A stretch of 64,000 nt of DNA from Mariniflexile fucanivorans (lineage in GTDB: Bacteria; Bacteroidota; Bacteroidia; Flavobacteriales; Flavobacteriaceae): the NCBI RefSeq assembly GCF_004341235.1, contig NZ_SLUP01000002.1, positions 558,001 to 622,000 on the forward strand, given 5' to 3'. The notes under the pieces are model-generated. The model was not told where the DNA came from. It made no database searches and was given only the letters and a program-made list of their open reading frames with translations. A program made the translations under genes and the position numbers. This document shows, one piece after another, positions 19,562 to 29,639 of this stretch (position 1 is the stretch's first letter; every line of letters starts with the position of its first letter).

Positions 19562-19591
19562 ATATATCTGTTTATTAATATTTTAAATTAA

Positions 19592-21139
19592 TTATCTAGG
19601 AACATTCGCCAATATAGGGAATTCGTCAATTTGATCTTGATGATACGTTACAAACGCTTTATCTTTAGTAAAGGTTCTACCTTCAAAACTTAACTCTTCA
19701 TATCTTTCCAACCTCACCATATCAAAAAATCGTTTGCCCCATTCCATGGCTAGTTCAGCATATTTTTCATCTACGATTTGATCTAAGGTAACACCACTTA
19801 AAGGAGCAAGACCTGCTCTTGTTCGCACTAAATTAACTGCGTCATCTTTGGTCATAGCAGAATTTGTTGCCCCGTGAGATAACGCTTCTGCATACATTAA
19901 AAGCGTTTCGGCATAACGATACACAATATAATTTTTATTACTTCCATAGTCAGTACGTCCTGTAATTAATTGATTACTTGGTAAATAGTGTTTTCCACTA
20001 CAAAATTTAGCTCTGGCATTATCTTTTAGAACATCTCCATCTCGCGTGGTTGGAGACACAAAAGATGGTAAGGTTGCCGCTGTATAGCTGGTTGTTGCTA
20101 TAATGTCGTTTATACCATTTTGTGTAAATAACACGGTGGTTTCCAAACGTTTTCTATCATTTCTATTCAACATAAACGTTACATATTTTAGAGTAGGTTC
20201 AAAAAAGCCCCACCCCGCACTTGCGCCGGCAACAGCAGGTGTCCAACCATTAGGACCATAAGGTGCATAAAGATGGCTTACTCTGATACCAGTACCTTGT
20301 CCAAAATCGGAATACTGAAATTCATAAAGACTTTCATTACTTAACTTCCCTGGGGTTTTAAATAATTGGTAATAATCGTCCATTAAGCTAAATTTTCCTG
20401 AACTAATAATTTGCCCAGCAGCATCTGCTACCGCTTGATAATTTTTAAGTTCTTGGTTTGCTAAAGCTTTAATGTGTAGTGCTGTGTATTTTGTAACACC
20501 GCCTTTTAAATCGGTGCGCTCATTGGGACGTTTATCCAATAAAAATGGAATAGCTTCATCCATCTGGTCTGATAGATGTTGCATAACTTCATCTTTTGTA
20601 GGGACAGACGTTACATTTGCAAAATCATTTAGATTTGAGGATGTTGGAATAAACACAGAGCCATATACTTGCGACAATTGAAAAAGCAATATAGCCCGAA
20701 GTACTTTTGCTTCAGCTACGTATTGATTTCCTAACGCAACGCCATTAGCATCTGCCAATTCCATGTATCTCCCAATTTGTTCCATACCTGTATGGGCTTT
20801 AATTATATCACCATAATACGTTTCCCATAAGGTTCTAGACCCAAAAAAGGAGTTATCGTATACATAGCGATCTTGATTTTTAAGACCTTGTTGATCTCCG
20901 GCAGCATTAACATCATCGCCTCTGGTGGAAACCACTAACGGTTGTTCCCATCCTCTATCGCCCACTGATTGATAGACACCAATGAGTGGAAAAATCATAT
21001 CGGAGGTTTTTGAAAAATCGGTACCACCAGCAAAATTATTATTAAGTTCGGGTTGGTCTAGCTCTGTAGAGCATCCTGTGAGCATCATACCGATTACGGC
21101 TAATAGCACAAGAAATTTATTTGTTTTTAAATGTATCAT
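19592..21139 (-). CDS. SusD/RagB family glycan-binding lipoprotein
   Basis: A 515-residue lipoprotein with signal GMMLTGC (Cys23). The SusD_RagB family is recognised by the N-terminal TPR-like region (ETYYGDIIKAHTGMEQI, YVAEAKVLRAILLFQLSQVYG) and the C-terminal signature LLMYAEALSHGATNSAMTKD with the following VNLVRTRAGLAPL and EWGKRFFDMVRLERYEEL. It acts as the lid of the SusC pore and captures oligosaccharides outside the cell. It begins 11 bp after susC. The length is normal for the family. The ligand follows from the operon: probably a beta-glucan-type chain, given two GH144-like proteins and a GH3. Confidence 0.95.
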   Translation of the reverse strand: MIHLKTNKFLVLLAVIGMMLTGCSTELDQPELNNNFAGGTDFSKTSDMIFPLIGVYQSVGDRGWEQPLVVSTRGDDVNAAGDQQGLKNQDRYVYDNSFFGSRTLWETYYGDIIKAHTGMEQIGRYMELADANGVALGNQYVAEAKVLRAILLFQLSQVYGSVFIPTSSNLNDFANVTSVPTKDEVMQHLSDQMDEAIPFLLDKRPNERTDLKGGVTKYTALHIKALANQELKNYQAVADAAGQIISSGKFSLMDDYYQLFKTPGKLSNESLYEFQYSDFGQGTGIRVSHLYAPYGPNGWTPAVAGASAGWGFFEPTLKYVTFMLNRNDRKRLETTVLFTQNGINDIIATTSYTAATLPSFVSPTTRDGDVLKDNARAKFCSGKHYLPSNQLITGRTDYGSNKNYIVYRYAETLLMYAEALSHGATNSAMTKDDAVNLVRTRAGLAPLSGVTLDQIVDEKYAELAMEWGKRFFDMVRLERYEELSFEGRTFTKDKAFVTYHQDQIDEFPILANVPR

Positions 21140-21150
21140 AGCTATTTTTT

Positions 21151-24100
21151 TTAAATTTTAATATTTACACCTAACGTATATACTCCTGGAATAGGATACG
21201 TTTGATCATCTCTTCCATCCCCAACCTCAGGCGTAAAGCCATTGTATTTAAAGAATGATAATGGTCTTTCAGCCGTTAGATAAAATCGAATATCAGGATT
21301 GAATTTTCCTTTTAATTCTGGTAGTGTGTACCCTATTGTTACGTTTTGTAATCGTACAAAATCTCCTTTTTCAACAAAGAAACTATTCAAAAACTGATTG
21401 CTCCAAGGATTTCTTATACCTCTTGCTGAAGGATAGGTGTTTGAAGTTCCTTCACCATGCCAACGATTCACCGCAAAATCTCTATCGATATTAGGATCTG
21501 AGGTTTGACGAATGGCAAATCGTTTCATGTTTGCTATTACGTTGCCCCCTTGACCAATAACATTCATTGAAAAATCCCAGGCCTTATAGTTAAGTCCAAA
21601 ATTAAATCCAAAATTATAAGTTGGTAAATAAGAGCCTAAATCTACGCGATCCTGAGCATCCAGTGTCGTGTCTCCATTTTGATTTACAAATTTAAAATCT
21701 CCTGGTAGTATCACCAATCCACGCCCTATGGCTTCCTGTGCTAAAGGGTCGGCAGTAATTTCTGCAGCTGTTTGATAGACTCCTGCTACTTCCAGTCCAT
21801 AAAAAGAATTTATAGCACCGCCTACAACAGAACGTTGTGCGGTATCACCACCAGAGGTTAAATTATCTTGTCCTGCTAAATCCAATATTTCATTTTTTAA
21901 GGTTGAAAAATTGGCTCCAATGCTATAACTGAAATCTTCTGATACGCGTTTATTCCAATCTAAAGCTATCTCAAATCCTGAGTTTCTTATAACACCTACG
22001 TTTTGGCGTGTTTCACCCGGCACTAACAGTCTTGAAACAGGAATGATGGCATCTCTGGTTTCTCTTGTAAAGTAATCAGATTCAATGGATAAATGATTAT
22101 CGAATAATTTAGCGGTAAGCCCAAAGTTTGTTTCTGCTGTCACTTCCCATTTTAAAGCTTCAAAGTCACTATTGGTAACCAATCCTGGATATAAAACATC
22201 GCCAAATGCAGCATTTACTTCCTCGGAAGTTATACCTCCAGTACTGGCATTAACATTGGCATTTCCTAATTCACCCCAACTTGCTCTTAATTTCAAAAAA
22301 TCGAAAATACCATTATTTTTCATAAAGGATTCCTCAGAAACAACCCAACCAGCACCTACAGTAGGGAAATAACCCCATTTTTCTTGATATTTACTGGTGC
22401 CATCTGCACGAAATGTACCATACAATAAATATTTATTATCATAATTATATGCCACACGTCCAAAATAAGAAAAGAAATATTGTCGAACGCCATTATCACC
22501 AACGCCGCTTATATCAATAGTTTTTGCTAAATCTAAATAATAAGATTCGTCACCAATTCCAGGTCCATTTGGAAAGTTTAATCCTTTGGCTTCTAATTGT
22601 TCAAAAGATCGATCTCTAAACGATGTACCTGCCAAAACTGTTAAATTGTGTTTTCCAAAATCATTATTATAAGTTAGTGTATTATCCCAAGTTTGTTCAG
22701 AAAACGTTTCGTTTTTCTTAACTAATTCGGCATTTTCTCTAAATGCATTTCCAACACCAAAAAAATAAGGGAGTCGTACATCTCTAACTTCAAGCGTTTC
22801 AAAATTATGAGAATACGCTGTTTTAAAAGTTAGGTTATCAGGTATAAGTTCATACTCAATATCAAAGGTCATTAAAGTATTTCTTGTTTTATTCCTGTTT
22901 TCAGTATTTTCCATTAACGGAAATGGGTTTTGAGTACCCCTATAGCCCAAATCATTAGCGTTTGCATAAGGTCTTGGATAGGCATCCGTTTTTGATAGAT
23001 CGAGAACAGGCATTATGGGTACCGCAAAATATGCGGAGCTAAATGCGCCTTCCTCTGGGCGGTATCTAGTTGCATTACTAAAAAGCGCAGAAACACCAAC
23101 CTTTAAACGATCACTAATATTTGCGTTTAATTTTGTTCTAATATTAAAACGCTCGTAGTCATTTTTCATTCTAAGAATACCTTCCTGTTCAAATTGGCTT
23201 AAACCCAATGAATAGGTAACACTTTCAGTTCCTCCAGTAACACCTAAACTATGGTTTTGTATTTGGGCATGGCGTAAAATCAAATCATACCAATCTGTAT
23301 TTACATCGGGGATATTAGGATTAACTCGACTACGACCATAACGTTGCATCGCATTATCTATAAAACTCGCTTCGGCTGCAGAACCAGACTCTCTAGCTAA
23401 TGTAGAAAATTGTTCAGAGTTTGCTAATTTAACTATGTTTTGTGCTATCTGAACACCTTGATAACCATTATAAGTAATTTGAGGTTTTTGATTTACTTTT
23501 CCAGACTTGGTTTGAATAAGCACTACCCCATTAGCAGCTCTTACTCCATAAATGGCAGATGCTGAGGCATCCTTAAGTACTGAAATGGTTTCAATATCTT
23601 CACTATTTAAAAAATCGATATCGTCATAAAACGTACCATCTACAACATAAAGTGGATTAGAAGCGTCGCCACTGTACGACCCAAGACCACGAACTCTAAT
23701 AGTAGGAGAAGTACCAGGTGCACCACTACTAACTACTTGAAGACCTGCAACTTTTCCTTGTAGTGACTGCATGGCAGCACTAGAGGGTGTTCTTGTAATG
23801 TCTTCTGCTTTAATGGTTGTAATAGACCCTGTTAAATCGGCTTTCTTTTGTGAACCGTAACCGATAACCACAATTTCATCTAACGAAGCTATATCTGTAT
23901 TCATAGCAACGTTGATGGTTTTTTGGGTTCCAACAGTTATATTAACTGTTTTAAGCCCCACAGAGCTAAACTCCAAAATTTCGCCAGCTTTAACCTCTAT
24001 GGAATAATTACCATCAAAATCTGTACTAACTCCCCGAGTTGTTCCTTTAACGATAACATTAACACCAGGGACTGGCATATTATCTTCTGAGCTAGTAACT

Positions 24101-24180
24101 ACTCCCGAAACTGTAATGTTTTGAGTAAAGCCACTAACTGAAAATAGAAAAAATAATAGTAAAATAATTTTCGCTTTCAT
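21151..24180 (-). CDS. SusC/RagA family TonB-dependent transporter
   Basis: A 1009-residue outer-membrane transporter. A signal peptide (to GFTQ) is followed by a carboxypeptidase-D regulatory-like domain (SGVVTSSEDNMPVPGVNVIVKG, about residues 24-98), the SusC-type TonB-box region DEIVVIGYGSQKK, a plug domain with RGLGSYSGDASNPLYVVDG and KDASASAIYGVRAANGVVLI, and a long beta-barrel ending with a hydrophobic strand (VYTLGVNIKI). It imports oligosaccharides into the periplasm using TonB energy. No extra STN domain is present, so no anti-sigma signalling is expected. It is the first gene of the operon, 227 bp downstream of the regulator gene; three TGACGTA heptamers lie in that gap. Confidence 0.96.
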   Translation of the reverse strand: MKAKIILLLFFLFSVSGFTQNITVSGVVTSSEDNMPVPGVNVIVKGTTRGVSTDFDGNYSIEVKAGEILEFSSVGLKTVNITVGTQKTINVAMNTDIASLDEIVVIGYGSQKKADLTGSITTIKAEDITRTPSSAAMQSLQGKVAGLQVVSSGAPGTSPTIRVRGLGSYSGDASNPLYVVDGTFYDDIDFLNSEDIETISVLKDASASAIYGVRAANGVVLIQTKSGKVNQKPQITYNGYQGVQIAQNIVKLANSEQFSTLARESGSAAEASFIDNAMQRYGRSRVNPNIPDVNTDWYDLILRHAQIQNHSLGVTGGTESVTYSLGLSQFEQEGILRMKNDYERFNIRTKLNANISDRLKVGVSALFSNATRYRPEEGAFSSAYFAVPIMPVLDLSKTDAYPRPYANANDLGYRGTQNPFPLMENTENRNKTRNTLMTFDIEYELIPDNLTFKTAYSHNFETLEVRDVRLPYFFGVGNAFRENAELVKKNETFSEQTWDNTLTYNNDFGKHNLTVLAGTSFRDRSFEQLEAKGLNFPNGPGIGDESYYLDLAKTIDISGVGDNGVRQYFFSYFGRVAYNYDNKYLLYGTFRADGTSKYQEKWGYFPTVGAGWVVSEESFMKNNGIFDFLKLRASWGELGNANVNASTGGITSEEVNAAFGDVLYPGLVTNSDFEALKWEVTAETNFGLTAKLFDNHLSIESDYFTRETRDAIIPVSRLLVPGETRQNVGVIRNSGFEIALDWNKRVSEDFSYSIGANFSTLKNEILDLAGQDNLTSGGDTAQRSVVGGAINSFYGLEVAGVYQTAAEITADPLAQEAIGRGLVILPGDFKFVNQNGDTTLDAQDRVDLGSYLPTYNFGFNFGLNYKAWDFSMNVIGQGGNVIANMKRFAIRQTSDPNIDRDFAVNRWHGEGTSNTYPSARGIRNPWSNQFLNSFFVEKGDFVRLQNVTIGYTLPELKGKFNPDIRFYLTAERPLSFFKYNGFTPEVGDGRDDQTYPIPGVYTLGVNIKI

Positions 24181-24297
24181 ATAGTTTTAGTTTAATATTT
24201 AGTTAGGTACAAGATAAAACCAATTTTATATTTTAAACAAAATACGCTTACACTTTAAATACGCCATAAGGTACCAAAAGTTCTAAATAGCTTTATT

Positions 24298-24370
24298 TGA
24301 CGTAAGTTAATTTAATAAAAAAGTGAGTAAAACACCAAACGAAAACGCTGTATGACGTAGTAATGACGTA
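24298..24370. promoter_or_regulatory. Three TGACGTA heptamers upstream of susC
   Basis: Identical heptamers start at 24298, 24353 and 24364, that is 55 and 11 bp apart, so all three lie near the same helical face if the repeat is about 11 bp. They are 118-190 bp upstream of the susC start, between it and the LuxR-type regulator gene. They are candidate binding sites for that regulator. I found no exact TANNTTTG -7 element in this gap. Confidence 0.4.
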
Positions 24371-24407
24371 AAAATAATTATGAAAAACGTATTTTTTGAA
24401 GTAATTT

Positions 24408-27197
24408 TTAAAGATTTATCAAATAATCAGACACAGAAATATCATTTTCTAAATCCAATTTCTTTTTTAATCTATATCTGTGTGTCTCTAAGCCTCTTAC
24501 AGATACATTCATTAAAGGTGCAATTTCTTTATTTGAAAGGTTCATTTTGATGTATGCACAAATTTTTAAATCTTTTGGAGTTAAAGTGACATGTTTGGTT
24601 TTAAGTATCTTGAAAAAGTCTTCATGAACTTGATTAAAGTTATGTTCAAAAACTTTCCATTCATCCTTATGCGCAATAGAACTGTCAACTTTTTTAAGAA
24701 TCTTTTTAAAGGCGTATTGATTATCAAAGCTATCCTTATTGACCGATAACTCCTTTTTAATATCTTGTAAAGTCTCATTCTTCTTAACCAGTGCCATAGC
24801 TGTATTGGCCAATTGTTTACTCTTTAATTTAATTTCATTTCTTAAAGATTCATTTTTTAATTGAACTATTCTCTTTTCATTTTCTAAACCTTTCTCCCTA
24901 ACAATTTCTTGTTGCTCCTTAGCATATTTAATTTTTAACAAACGCTGTTCTCTTTTAACTTTTTGTTGATTGAAGTAATAAAATAAACCTAAACCAATTA
25001 CTGCAAGCACAAGATAAAGAAGCATACCAATAGTATCTTTATACCAAGGAGGCAATACTTTTATTTGAATTTTTGTTGGTTCGGATGTTTTTCCCAAATA
25101 ATTACTTGTTCTAAACGAAATAGTATAAGTACCATCTTTAAGACTGGAAAGCTCTAATTTATTTTTATCCAACTTTTGCCATTTATTTGAATCTAATTCT
25201 GAAATGGTGTATTCGAAAAAATGATTATTGGATTTTGGTGATGAAATAGAGACGCCAAAACTGCTATTTAACTTGATTGATACTGGTTTATTTGGTTTAA
25301 TTTCTATTAATTGTTTATCTATTTCAATGTGGTCTATTATTGGTTTATCTAACACTGCTTTAGAATAGGACTTGCTGTCTACCAACATAAATCCGTTATT
25401 TAAATTGAGCGCAAAGGTTGAATCGTTTATTTTAGATACATTTTCATTCCCAACTATCAGTCTGTTTTTATAATAATTATTTGATAGCGATATTTCTTTT
25501 TTATCATCAATTAAAGATTTAAAATTAATAGCATCGTTCGCCCCTTTTAAAACCAACTGATCGATATCGTCTTCAGAAATTATATAAGAACTTCTACCAA
25601 AATTTTTATTTAACAAATCGTATGGAACTATACTGTCTAATATTGGTTGATACCTTAACCAACCGTCATTGGTTTGAAAGCATATATCACTTTTTATTTT
25701 ATAAACCCTCACATTAAAATCAGAGAAGACTCCTTTTTTATTGTAGTTTTCTATATGTGTTATGGTATCGTAATTTTTATCAAACTTAATTTTATATAAG
25801 CCTTTGTATGCATGAGCTGCCCAAGCGGTATATTGATCTTCAAAAACCAAATGTTTAATTGGCATCGTGGTTTCTCCTAAATGTTTAGAAAACCATATAT
25901 TGTTTTCTTTTTTAAATTTAACCAGACCTGTATATGTACCTTGAATGTATAAATTATTTTGCTCAGGCACTTTTTTTATAACCCAACCACCTGTTACAGA
26001 AGATAAGGGCTTAAGTGAAAAATCTTTAACCAAAAAGGTACCTTCATTATGTCCGCAAAACAACTCGCCCTCAATTTCCTTTAAGTTCCAAACTTGTCCT
26101 TGAGAGCCTTTAATAAACTGTAGTTTATTTTCTTTATCTATATAAAATAGCCCTGTATTACTCCCTAAATAAACAATGCCTTTATATTCAATTACATCGT
26201 AAACAGCCCCTAACCTTCCGGAAACATCGTTAAAAAAGTAATTATGGTTATTTAAATCAACACTTGCAATACCATTATCCAACCCTAGCCATAGTTTGTT
26301 ATCTTTATCTAAACATTGGCTTAATATGGTGTTGTTTATAAGGCCATTTTCTTTATTTACATGCGAAATAACCTTACCTGCTTTATTTGTAAAATATATC
26401 CCATCTTTAATAGTTCCAAAAGCCATGTTTCCATTTTTAAGAACAGAAAAACCGTTTAATAAATGTTGTTTAATTAAATTATTGATTTCAAAATCTATTG
26501 GCTTGAGCGTATAGTTTTCATAAATAAAACAACCTTTTAGAGATGTTATTAAAAGTAACTTTCCATTATAGTTAGTTATGAATAAGACTTTAGTATTCTC
26601 TATGGTCTTATCCATTATTTTTAAGACCAATTCATCGTTTTTCAATTCAAAAATACCATTATGAAGCGTTGCTACATATAACTTACCATCAACTACATTA
26701 CAAGAAATAACTATGGATTTGGGCTTAATCTTCTTTATTTCACCATTCAATTTATATATGTAAATGTTTAAAAAAGACCTAAAAACAATACCTTCTTTAA
26801 ATGGTAAAATTTGCCAAATTTCTTCATTTGGAGAAATCTGTTCTTGAATTAAATTACTTAAGGAATTATAAATTAATACTCCCTTGGCATCTTTTTTCCA
26901 ATAACCAAATTCTTCGTAAGATCCTGTGTATATTCGTTCTTTATACGCTAAAACAGATCGGATGACCGTTTTGTTTGGGAGTTCCATAAAATCCCATTTA
27001 AGACCGTCATATTCTAATAAACCATTATTATTTGCAGCATAGAGCATGCCGTTCTCGGATCTTGAAACACCCCAATTTTGATTTCCAGCATTATATTCAG
27101 ACAATGAAAAATTTTGAAAAAAGGGTGTGTATTGCGCATGCACACGGCTAAAAAAAGACATTAAAAACATTAAAACAAAAACAGACTTGTATTGCAT
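24408..27197 (-). CDS. Triple-tyrosine one-component regulator with LuxR-type HTH
   Basis: I start at the ATG at 27197 (929 codons) rather than the TTG two codons upstream, because a signal peptide follows it directly (MQYKSVFVLMFLMSFFSRVHA). The rest of the N-terminal 700 residues is a Reg_prop-type beta-propeller, then a Y_Y_Y domain (YTISELDSNKWQKLD to ISFRTSNYLG, KVLPPWYK). One membrane helix follows (IGMLLYLVLAVIGLGLFYYF), then a coiled coil, and the C-terminal 65 residues form a LuxR/GerE HTH (LTPKDLKICAYIKMNLSNKE, VRGLETHRYRLKKKL). There is no kinase domain. A signal sensed in the periplasm is therefore passed directly to a membrane-tethered DNA-binding domain, as in SusR-like control. 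Divergence from the 1-2519 sensor suggests a different ligand. It most likely activates the susCD operon next to it. Confidence 0.88.
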   Translation of the reverse strand: MQYKSVFVLMFLMSFFSRVHAQYTPFFQNFSLSEYNAGNQNWGVSRSENGMLYAANNNGLLEYDGLKWDFMELPNKTVIRSVLAYKERIYTGSYEEFGYWKKDAKGVLIYNSLSNLIQEQISPNEEIWQILPFKEGIVFRSFLNIYIYKLNGEIKKIKPKSIVISCNVVDGKLYVATLHNGIFELKNDELVLKIMDKTIENTKVLFITNYNGKLLLITSLKGCFIYENYTLKPIDFEINNLIKQHLLNGFSVLKNGNMAFGTIKDGIYFTNKAGKVISHVNKENGLINNTILSQCLDKDNKLWLGLDNGIASVDLNNHNYFFNDVSGRLGAVYDVIEYKGIVYLGSNTGLFYIDKENKLQFIKGSQGQVWNLKEIEGELFCGHNEGTFLVKDFSLKPLSSVTGGWVIKKVPEQNNLYIQGTYTGLVKFKKENNIWFSKHLGETTMPIKHLVFEDQYTAWAAHAYKGLYKIKFDKNYDTITHIENYNKKGVFSDFNVRVYKIKSDICFQTNDGWLRYQPILDSIVPYDLLNKNFGRSSYIISEDDIDQLVLKGANDAINFKSLIDDKKEISLSNNYYKNRLIVGNENVSKINDSTFALNLNNGFMLVDSKSYSKAVLDKPIIDHIEIDKQLIEIKPNKPVSIKLNSSFGVSISSPKSNNHFFEYTISELDSNKWQKLDKNKLELSSLKDGTYTISFRTSNYLGKTSEPTKIQIKVLPPWYKDTIGMLLYLVLAVIGLGLFYYFNQQKVKREQRLLKIKYAKEQQEIVREKGLENEKRIVQLKNESLRNEIKLKSKQLANTAMALVKKNETLQDIKKELSVNKDSFDNQYAFKKILKKVDSSIAHKDEWKVFEHNFNQVHEDFFKILKTKHVTLTPKDLKICAYIKMNLSNKEIAPLMNVSVRGLETHRYRLKKKLDLENDISVSDYLINL

Positions 27198-27410
27198 TCT
27201 CAAAGTTTATAATTTTTTAGCGGAACTAAACAAAACTAGTAAATTTAAAAAATAAAAGAGCTTATGAAAAAAGATTTCCATCGCTTTGGATCATTCTTTT
27301 TATATTTATGCTAAATCACATATTGCTGATTTTTATGTGATACATGACAAATATACAATAACAAAGAAAAAACTTATGGCTAGTTTCAACCTACTACAAT
27401 AGATTTAATA

Positions 27411-27453
27411 AAATAGATTCTACGTTCTAGTATGTAGAAGGTAGAATCTATTT
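27411..27453 (-). terminator. Terminator-like hairpin after the PLP-enzyme gene
   Basis: Perfect 13-bp arms (27411-27423 and 27441-27453) flank a 17-base spacer, 25 bp after the PLP gene stop at 27478. The minus-strand stem runs into TATTTTATTAAAT. The stem is AT-rich and the loop long, so a regulatory palindrome is an alternative. Confidence 0.5.
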
Positions 27454-27477
27454 AGTTGTTTTTTATATAATCTTGTA

Positions 27478-29550
27478 CTAATCCAACAATTCTGGATTAC
27501 TAAGAATCAATTCTATCTTTTTAATAATTACAGTAATTTGATTCATTTGTGTTTCTATATTTCTGAAATAGAGGCTTATATCTCTGTTAACCCAACTTTC
27601 TGAGATAACTCTTGCACCCAAACTAATTCTTAAAATAGCACTTTCAATATCATTTCCATATTTAACATTAACTGCTTGTCCAATATGGCATTTTTGAGCA
27701 GCAAGCCTAATGATTTCTAAGGGAGCATCTTTAAATTGATCTGACAAATCAGAATTCAACAATGTGTAAAGTTTTTTTACTTTATCAACCGATAATGCTT
27801 CATTGTTCTTAATGATAAAGAAAGGGAAAATGGTACGAATATTACGTATTCCAAATTCTTTACTATTATAACTATTTGTTTTTGTTTCATCCCCATAAAT
27901 AGGTTCTAGAAAAGTAGCTTCTTTAATGGAATCATCAACAAAATTGCAGAACATTTCAATACCCATATTTCTATATAAAATTGGGGTTCTGAAATATCTG
28001 TCCATTTCAACTATAGCAGCATTCCAACGCATATAAGAACCATAATTATAACCATCGGACAAATCATTTGAACAGAACCAAGAGGTTGGCCAATCGGAAT
28101 GGTTATAATATTTTGTCAACCCTTTTGGTAATGAATTTTTTACCGAATGGATTAATTTACTAACGCTTTTTGGCAAAATTAAGGCTCCAGAGTATGGAGG
28201 TCCTGTAAAGTATTTACTTCCTGTAATACTTACTATATAGCCTTTATTTAAATAATTTTGAATATCAGCAGGATCCAACCTAAGTTGTGCTGCATCTACA
28301 ATAACTTGTAGTGATAAATTTTTGATTGAGTTTAAATTTTGCATTAATTTTTCACTTGGCGATTGATAGCCTAGTTTTGATTGATCCATGGTATGCAAAA
28401 CCACATGCCTGCCTAATTCGTTGGTTTTTGATATGGCATTAAATACTTCTTCATCTAATTTGGCAGTAGATTTTAATGCACCGTTTTCATCTCTAAAAGG
28501 AATTTTAATTAAATCGATATCACGGAAGCCCTCAATTTTATCGCCTTTTTTAACAGGATGATTTAAGGCGGTATTATTTTCAAAATGACATCCTTTTAAC
28601 GCAGCAGGCACACCACTTCCAGTTTCATCTGAAGCGACTAAAACATGCGTAATATTTTTATCGGAAATAATTTGAGTGATTGCCGCTATTTGAAGTGCTG
28701 AATCGGTACCCGATGGGGAAAAAATTATTTGACACTCATCATTTAATTTGAATATTTTTTTGAGGTTGTTTTTTAGTAATTCAGAAAACTCAAGAGTGGC
28801 ATCTTTGAAACCGTTTTTTAAGCTATTTCTTATTAATATACTTCTAACTTTGTCTGTTTTGTCGAACGCAAAATTGGAAACGCTTGTTGCCGTAGATGAC
28901 GCAAAAGTAAATGCTTCGGGTCTTGGAAATGGCCTGCAACCATATTTATTCAACAAATTAATTTCATCTATATTCAATCGAAGATCGCCACCGTCCATTA
29001 ATAAATATTCGGTAGGTTTTGCTAAGTTTTCAATAATAGGTTTCCATGATTCTTTAAAGCTTTTGGTAATGCTTTTTAGCCCATGAAAATCTTGCAGTGG
29101 TTCATATTTCGATAATGATTCCGTGTTTAAACCTTCATCATTTTTGATTAAATTCAATAAAAAATAATTAAGAGGCTCTAATTTTTCTTTATCATCTTGA
29201 GGCAATAATTTATAAAATATTTTAGTTACTTCAAGCGCAGCTATATCACACAAAACAGTATCATTTTTTTCGCTACTTAAAGCCTTATACCACAGCTGCC
29301 ACTCAATACCATAACGCAAATAAACTAAAGCTAAAACGGGTTGGTTTAAAAATGAAGTTCCAATAATAATAGATTTGTTTGGAACAATTTTAAAAGCATC
29401 GGGCACACTTGTTGAAGTAATAATATTTATGTTGTTTATTTTAGGTACGGTATTAAATCTCTTTAAAACACGAACCAAATAATTCACATTTTCTTTTTCA
29501 AATAAACTTGTTCTTTTATATTGATCTTCAATAAGAATATTATTCGTCAT
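27478..29550 (-). CDS. PLP-dependent fold-type-I enzyme with unassigned N-terminal domain
   Basis: A 690-residue protein that I cannot assign to a named family. From about residue 210 it looks like a fold-type-I PLP enzyme of the aminotransferase class V/cysteine-desulfurase style. IIFSPSGTDSALQ (276-287) would bind the cofactor phosphate, the Asp419-Ala-Ala-Gln motif would bind the pyridine ring, and SITGSKYFTGPP has the candidate Schiff-base lysine, Lys446. Residues 1-200 form a domain without a motif I recognise. There is no signal peptide or membrane segment, so it is cytoplasmic. It lies 89 bp downstream of a stand-alone GTP cyclohydrolase II gene and ends the cluster before a terminator-like hairpin. 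A role in making or modifying a GTP-derived pyrimidine or a sulfur/amino-containing metabolite is possible but not shown. Confidence 0.75.
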   Translation of the reverse strand: MTNNILIEDQYKRTSLFEKENVNYLVRVLKRFNTVPKINNINIITSTSVPDAFKIVPNKSIIIGTSFLNQPVLALVYLRYGIEWQLWYKALSSEKNDTVLCDIAALEVTKIFYKLLPQDDKEKLEPLNYFLLNLIKNDEGLNTESLSKYEPLQDFHGLKSITKSFKESWKPIIENLAKPTEYLLMDGGDLRLNIDEINLLNKYGCRPFPRPEAFTFASSTATSVSNFAFDKTDKVRSILIRNSLKNGFKDATLEFSELLKNNLKKIFKLNDECQIIFSPSGTDSALQIAAITQIISDKNITHVLVASDETGSGVPAALKGCHFENNTALNHPVKKGDKIEGFRDIDLIKIPFRDENGALKSTAKLDEEVFNAISKTNELGRHVVLHTMDQSKLGYQSPSEKLMQNLNSIKNLSLQVIVDAAQLRLDPADIQNYLNKGYIVSITGSKYFTGPPYSGALILPKSVSKLIHSVKNSLPKGLTKYYNHSDWPTSWFCSNDLSDGYNYGSYMRWNAAIVEMDRYFRTPILYRNMGIEMFCNFVDDSIKEATFLEPIYGDETKTNSYNSKEFGIRNIRTIFPFFIIKNNEALSVDKVKKLYTLLNSDLSDQFKDAPLEIIRLAAQKCHIGQAVNVKYGNDIESAILRISLGARVISESWVNRDISLYFRNIETQMNQITVIIKKIELILSNPELLD

Positions 29551-29569
29551 AGGTATTATAATTTAAAAA

Positions 29570-29620
29570 CGTTCAGTTGAACGAAGTTTTTTAATTAGGT
29601 ATTATTGGATTAAAATCCAA
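29570..29620. promoter_or_regulatory. Two palindromes between ribA-like and PLP genes
   Basis: The 89-bp gap contains CGTTCAGTTGAACG (29570-29583) and TTGGATTAAAATCCAA (29605-29620), both perfect. On the minus strand the first is followed by five T and could form a weak hairpin (five-base stem, four-base loop). Its GTTCA/TGAAC half-sites are the same as those in the palindrome upstream of the DUF134 gene. Confidence 0.4.
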
Positions 29621-29639
29621 TGGTCAGGTTTAATATTTG

